64,000 nucleotides of DNA from JAVKBW01 sp964352715 (lineage in GTDB: Bacteria; Pseudomonadota; Alphaproteobacteria; UBA8366; Aestuariispiraceae), in NCBI GenBank assembly GCA_964352715.1, contig CAYGSU010000003.1:66237-130236 (forward strand). The letters are read 5' to 3'. Shown piece after piece: positions 60,730 to 64,000 of the stretch (the stretch's first letter is position 1; every line of letters starts with the position of its first letter). Both the position numbers and the translations under genes were made by a program. The notes beneath the pieces were generated by a model. The model made no database searches. It had not been told where the DNA came from and worked only from the letters and a program-made list of their open reading frames with translations.

Positions 60730-61812
60730 TCAGTGCAGTTCCGCGCGCAGCTTGGTGCGCAGGATATCGATCGGAACCTTCTTGCCGCCATCGGTTTTCA
60801 GCATCCAGTAGGTCCATCCGTTGCAGCTTGGCGCGCCTTGCACGGCAGCGCCGACCTGATGGATCGACCCGCGATGGTCGGCTGAAATGATGGTGCCGTC
60901 GGCGCGCACTTTTGCCGTGAAACGGCGGCACGGGCTTTCCAGAATATCGCCGGGTGACAGCATGCCGCGTTCGACAACCGAGCCGAACGGTATGCGCGGC
61001 TGCTTGCGTTTGGATACCAGCGGGGCGATGGCGTCAGCGTCGGTCGGACCCGGCGTTTGCTTCAGCCGCAATTCCGATACCGCACGGTATTCCGCCTCGC
61101 GCTCGATGCCGACAAACCGCCGGCCCAGCCGCTTTGCAACCGCCGCTGTGGTGCCGGTGCCGCTGAACGGATCGACAATCACGTCTTCCGGGTTGGTTGC
61201 GGCCATGATGGTCCGGTGCAGCAGGGCTTCCGGCTTTTGCGTCGGGTGCGCCTTATCGCCGTTGGCGTCTTTCAGGCGTTCCTGGCCGGTGCAGATCGGC
61301 AGGGTCCAGTCGCTGCGCATCTGAAGATCGTCGTTCAGTGCCTTCATGCTTTCGTAGTTGAACGTGTATTTGCTGTTCTTCGACTTCGCGGCCCAGATCA
61401 TGGTTTCATGCGCGTTTGTGAAACGGCGTCCGCGGAAATTCGGCATCGGGTTGGTTTTTACCCAGACAACATCGTTCAGAATCCAGTAACCGAGATTCTG
61501 CAGAATACTGCCGACCCTGAAAATGTTGTGATAGCTGCCGATAACCCACAGCGTGCCGTTCGGCTTCAGCAATCGATGCGCCTCGCCCAGCCACATCGTG
61601 GTGAAGCTGTCATAGGCTGCGAAATCGGCGAACTTGTCCCAGGAATCCGTAACGGCATCGACCTTGGTGTTGTTCGGGCGGTGCAGATCACCTGCAAGCT
61701 GCAAGTTATAGGGCGGGTCGGCGAAGACCATATCGACGCTTTCACTTGGCCATGTCTTCATGACCTCAATGCACTCGCCTGCCACGATTTTGTTTACCGG
61801 CAGCTTTTTCAT
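60730..61812 (-). CDS. ccrM: CcrM-type adenine-specific DNA methyltransferase (GANTC)
   Basis: 360 residues, the length of CcrM. The catalytic DPPY is at 32-35 (FADPPYNLQLAGD) and the SAM motif DPFSGTGTT at 214-222, the beta-class order. The target-recognition region includes NFRGRRFTNAHETMIWA, and the C-terminal extension (about 275-360, ILESPCRRFTAKVRADG, PSCNGWTYW) is the RAMA-like domain characteristic of CcrM. CcrM methylates GANTC after replication and times cell-cycle genes. Its own upstream region has five GANTC sites. No cognate restriction enzyme is present, consistent with an orphan regulatory methylase. Confidence 0.95.
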   Translation of the reverse strand: MKKLPVNKIVAGECIEVMKTWPSESVDMVFADPPYNLQLAGDLHRPNNTKVDAVTDSWDKFADFAAYDSFTTMWLGEAHRLLKPNGTLWVIGSYHNIFRVGSILQNLGYWILNDVVWVKTNPMPNFRGRRFTNAHETMIWAAKSKNSKYTFNYESMKALNDDLQMRSDWTLPICTGQERLKDANGDKAHPTQKPEALLHRTIMAATNPEDVIVDPFSGTGTTAAVAKRLGRRFVGIEREAEYRAVSELRLKQTPGPTDADAIAPLVSKRKQPRIPFGSVVERGMLSPGDILESPCRRFTAKVRADGTIISADHRGSIHQVGAAVQGAPSCNGWTYWMLKTDGGKKVPIDILRTKLRAELH

Positions 61813-61847
61813 GGTGTCCCCGAAGTATTGGTTTCAATTACTTGGGG

Positions 61848-61939
61848 GAATCTTGCGGAATCCAAGAATCCCGGTCAACTACTTAATATTTATTGTTAAT
61901 ATTGACGCTAGATATTGAGTCCGTTCCTGTTTCGGACTC
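61848..61939. promoter_or_regulatory. five GANTC sites upstream of ccrM
   Basis: GAATC at 61848, 61858 and 61866, GAGTC at 61917 and GACTC at 61935. The last two are in the arms of a perfect 7-bp inverted repeat (GAGTCCG, 9-nt loop, CGGACTC). The sites lie 36-127 nt before the ccrM start, and an AT-rich stretch (61881-61905) between the two groups could hold the promoter. Methylation feedback on ccrM is known in Caulobacter; here it is inferred. Confidence 0.7.
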
Positions 61940-61981
61940 CCAGATATGCCCCGTACCGAAAGCGCCTGTCCGGGCGGCGGA

Positions 61982-62617
61982 TCAGCGCCCTGCTTCGATG
62001 AGGGATCTTACCGGCGCAAAGCTTCGGCGGTGATGCGGTGTTGGGCCCAGTTCGCGCAGGGCGTCCAGATGCGTTTTCGAGCCGTATCCGGCATTGGTTA
62101 CCCAGCCGTAACCCGGAAAAGCCCGGGCGAGATCGGCCATCTGACGGTCGCGCGTCACCTTGGCGATAACGGATGCGGCGGCAATTGACAGCGACCGGCT
62201 GTCGCCCCTGACAATACAGTCTGTCGGACAGTCGAGACCCGGATCGCGGTTGCCGTCCACCAATGCGGCTAAAGGCCGGACGGCAAGACCGTCGACGGCG
62301 CGGCGCATTGCCAGCAGGGCGGCCTGCAGGATGTTCATCGTGTCGATTTCCTCAACGCTGGCCTGCCCCAGAGCGTAGCGGGTTGTGTGGGCGAGGATTT
62401 CATACATCTGCTCGCGCTTCGTGACCGACAGTTTCTTGGAATCGTCCAGAGCCGAGATCAGTGGCGGGGGTAGCGTATGGCGGTCGATGACCACGGCGCA
62501 GGCGACAACCGGCCCGGCCAGCGGTCCACGCCCGACCTCGTCCACCCCGGCGATGGCCGCATCGGTCGGCAGGGAAAGGCGGGCGATAAGGCCGTCTTCA
62601 AGGCAAAAATCAGGCAT
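61982..62617 (-). CDS. rnhB: ribonuclease HII
   Basis: 211 residues. The N-terminal catalytic pair is D26-E27 in IAGVDEVGRGPLAGPVV, with further acidic residues in ALDDSKKLS and LVDGNRDP. The C-terminal GYGWVTNAGYGSKTHLDALRELGPTPHHRRSF is diagnostic in pieces such as GYGSKTHLDAL and TPHHRRSF. It removes single ribonucleotides from DNA. The order rnhB-ccrM is conserved in many alphaproteobacteria. Confidence 0.95.
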   Translation of the reverse strand: MPDFCLEDGLIARLSLPTDAAIAGVDEVGRGPLAGPVVACAVVIDRHTLPPPLISALDDSKKLSVTKREQMYEILAHTTRYALGQASVEEIDTMNILQAALLAMRRAVDGLAVRPLAALVDGNRDPGLDCPTDCIVRGDSRSLSIAAASVIAKVTRDRQMADLARAFPGYGWVTNAGYGSKTHLDALRELGPTPHHRRSFAPVRSLIEAGR

Positions 62618-62642
62618 ATCGGCAATCGGATCGTTTGAGAGT

Positions 62643-63998
62643 CTAGTCGGCCGGTTTCGAGCTTGTCGCGGCCCGGGCCCGCTTGGCGGCTTCTCTTGTT
62701 TTTGCCGTTACGGTCGCGGGATCCAGCTTTTTCTTGCCCGGCAGATGCGAATGGTCCTTCACCCAACCGCCGGCCTTCCGGGTTCGTTTGAATTCCCGAT
62801 AATACATCAGTTTCAGCATCTTGATTGGCGAGCGCACCTTCTTGGCGGCGCGGTGTGACAGACGCCGCGACAGGTCGACATAGATCGGGCTTACCATCAG
62901 CGACATCACCGTCACCGCCACCAGCAACCGATAGACATCATCGTCGATGACATTCGCGTCTATCGCCGCACCGCCCAGAATAAAGGTGAATTCCCCAAGC
63001 TGCCCCAGCACGCAGGCCGTCATGAACGAGGTCTGCATGTCTTCGCCCTGCAAACGCAGAAGGGAAACGTTCAGCATTGTCTTGAAGACGGTGACAAGTA
63101 TTGCGACACCGATCACCAGCCAGATGTTTTCCCAGAAGAATTCAAGATTGATCAGCAGCCCGATCGACAGGAAAAACACCATCAGCAGCACGTTCTGCAC
63201 CGGTTCCGCGGTTTCGTGCACGATAACGCGCTGGGCGCTGTTGCCGACAATCAGCCCTGCAAGGAAGGCTCCGAAGGCAGGCGACAGACCCAAAAGCCCG
63301 GCGCCGACGGCGAACAGGAAGCACCAGGCCAGGGCGGCAATAGGGCGAAGATCCCGTTTCGCCAGCGCGACTTTGTGGAACGGCAGATCGACGCGGCTGC
63401 GTCGTGACATGAACAGGATGACGCCGATCAGCACAGCGATGGTCGCGCCGAGTTCGATGAATATGAAGGGCCCGATGCCGTCGCCCGCGAAGGAGGTGAC
63501 GATAATCAGCATCGGCGCAACGGCAAGATCCTGCGCGATCAGGATGCCGACGGCAACCATGCCGGTGCGGCTTCGCAATTCGCCGCAATCCTCCAGTATT
63601 TTGACGGCGACGGCGGTTGAAGACACAGCCAGCGAAAAGCCGAACAGCACGGCATAGGCCATCGGCCAGTCGAAAAAGCGGCTGATCCCGATGGTCAGGC
63701 CCAGGCTGACGCCGATCTGGAAAACCGTTGTTATCAGGGCGACTTTCCAGATCTGCCGGAAACTGCGCAGCGACAGTTCCATGCCGATGAAGAACAGCAA
63801 CAGCAGAACGCCGAGTTCGGCCAGCAGGGCAATCGCCTCGCGGTCTTCCACAAGACCGAGGCCGGACGGACCCAGCACCAGACCGGCAAAAATATAGCCG
63901 ACAATGGCCGGCTGCTTCATGCGCACGAAGATCATGCCGCACAGGGTGGCGGCGACGGCGACAATGGCTATACCGGTAAGTTCTGATTCTCCATGCAT
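62643..63998 (-). CDS. CPA2 family monovalent cation:proton antiporter (KefB/NhaS-like)
   Basis: 451 residues with about 12 membrane helices and no TrkA-N domain. The motifs GYIFAGLVLGPSGLG, LLFFIGMELSLRSFR, FSLAVSSTAVAVKIL and AQDLAVAPMLI (with the ion-binding Asp) mark the family; GQLGEFTFILGGAAI lies in the second repeat. The last 60 residues are a basic cytoplasmic tail. It exchanges K+ or Na+ for protons. The ATG lies at 63998, two bases from the right edge, so its promoter is outside the window; an in-frame start further upstream cannot be excluded. Confidence 0.88.
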   Translation of the reverse strand: MHGESELTGIAIVAVAATLCGMIFVRMKQPAIVGYIFAGLVLGPSGLGLVEDREAIALLAELGVLLLLFFIGMELSLRSFRQIWKVALITTVFQIGVSLGLTIGISRFFDWPMAYAVLFGFSLAVSSTAVAVKILEDCGELRSRTGMVAVGILIAQDLAVAPMLIIVTSFAGDGIGPFIFIELGATIAVLIGVILFMSRRSRVDLPFHKVALAKRDLRPIAALAWCFLFAVGAGLLGLSPAFGAFLAGLIVGNSAQRVIVHETAEPVQNVLLMVFFLSIGLLINLEFFWENIWLVIGVAILVTVFKTMLNVSLLRLQGEDMQTSFMTACVLGQLGEFTFILGGAAIDANVIDDDVYRLLVAVTVMSLMVSPIYVDLSRRLSHRAAKKVRSPIKMLKLMYYREFKRTRKAGGWVKDHSHLPGKKKLDPATVTAKTREAAKRARAATSSKPAD

Positions 63999-64000
63999 GC

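Noticed and set aside
61883..61899. CtrA binding site (TTAA pair) in front of ccrM
   Set aside because: The spacing between the two TTAA is 9 nt, not the 7 nt of the CtrA consensus, so it was not called despite the attractive position.
1..64000. tRNA, rRNA, CRISPR array, insertion sequence, integrase or attachment site
   Set aside because: Intergenic regions are short and I found no cloverleaf-like segment, spaced direct-repeat array, transposase or integrase; composition is even along the window.

Overview
The window is a chromosomal segment of an alphaproteobacterium, roughly 60% G+C by eye. The evidence is the gene content and order. There is a CcrM-type adenine methyltransferase, a ctaC-ctaD-ctaB-coxF-ctaG-ctaE-SURF1 oxidase cluster, and an F0 operon with a separate b' subunit. 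The orders ispH-thrB-rnhA and SMC-DsbA-DciA-MutY are common in the class, and an ImuB protein is present. A DMSP-lyase-like DddP suggests a marine or coastal lifestyle. The order within the class cannot be fixed from this sequence. I see no rRNA, tRNA, CRISPR array, insertion sequence or phage gene. A run of 100 N (15947-16046) is an assembly gap.

Layout. 1-13.1 kb: end of imuB, a BenE-type transporter with an alpha/beta hydrolase, a small exported protein, a methyltransferase, an M14 peptidase coupled to an SLC13/TrkA-C permease, a LytM (M23) endopeptidase divergent from a NUDIX hydrolase, a PiT phosphate transporter and an atypical EF-G paralogue. 13.4-15.9 kb: an overlapping operon of DUF427 protein, tartrate/malate-type dehydrogenase, flavodoxin-like protein and an enolase-superfamily enzyme cut by the gap. 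16.3-23.3 kb: a complete dppABCDF dipeptide importer followed by dddP. 23.3-25.2 kb: tldD and an overlapping exported protein. 25.5-36.8 kb: the cytochrome c oxidase cluster running into an M32 carboxypeptidase, thrC, an M16 peptidase and an acetyltransferase. 36.8-44.9 kb: AlgH, a DsbD/ScsB-like reductase with a peroxiredoxin, ispH-thrB-rnhA-sulfotransferase, a two-CDGSH protein and a lipoprotein.

44.9-50.3 kb is a TPP-riboswitch-controlled thiamin-salvage operon: thiM-thiD, an orphan Tat-exported TRAP-type binding protein, then thiZ-thiX-thiY. 50.7-53.3 kb is the F0 ATP synthase operon (atpI-B-E-F'-F) ending in a clear intrinsic terminator. 53.5-64 kb carries smc, a DsbA-family protein, a DciA-like protein, mutY, an MscS channel, ccrM, rnhB and a CPA2 antiporter.

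The most interesting signals are four. First, a DddP with every known catalytic residue sits directly behind a dipeptide ABC transporter. Second, an orphan TRAP solute receptor is built into the thiamin-precursor operon by overlapping start and stop codons. Third, GANTC (CcrM target) sites cluster both in front of ccrM and in the LytM/NUDIX divergent promoter. Fourth, an EF-G paralogue lacks the catalytic histidine of its G3 motif.
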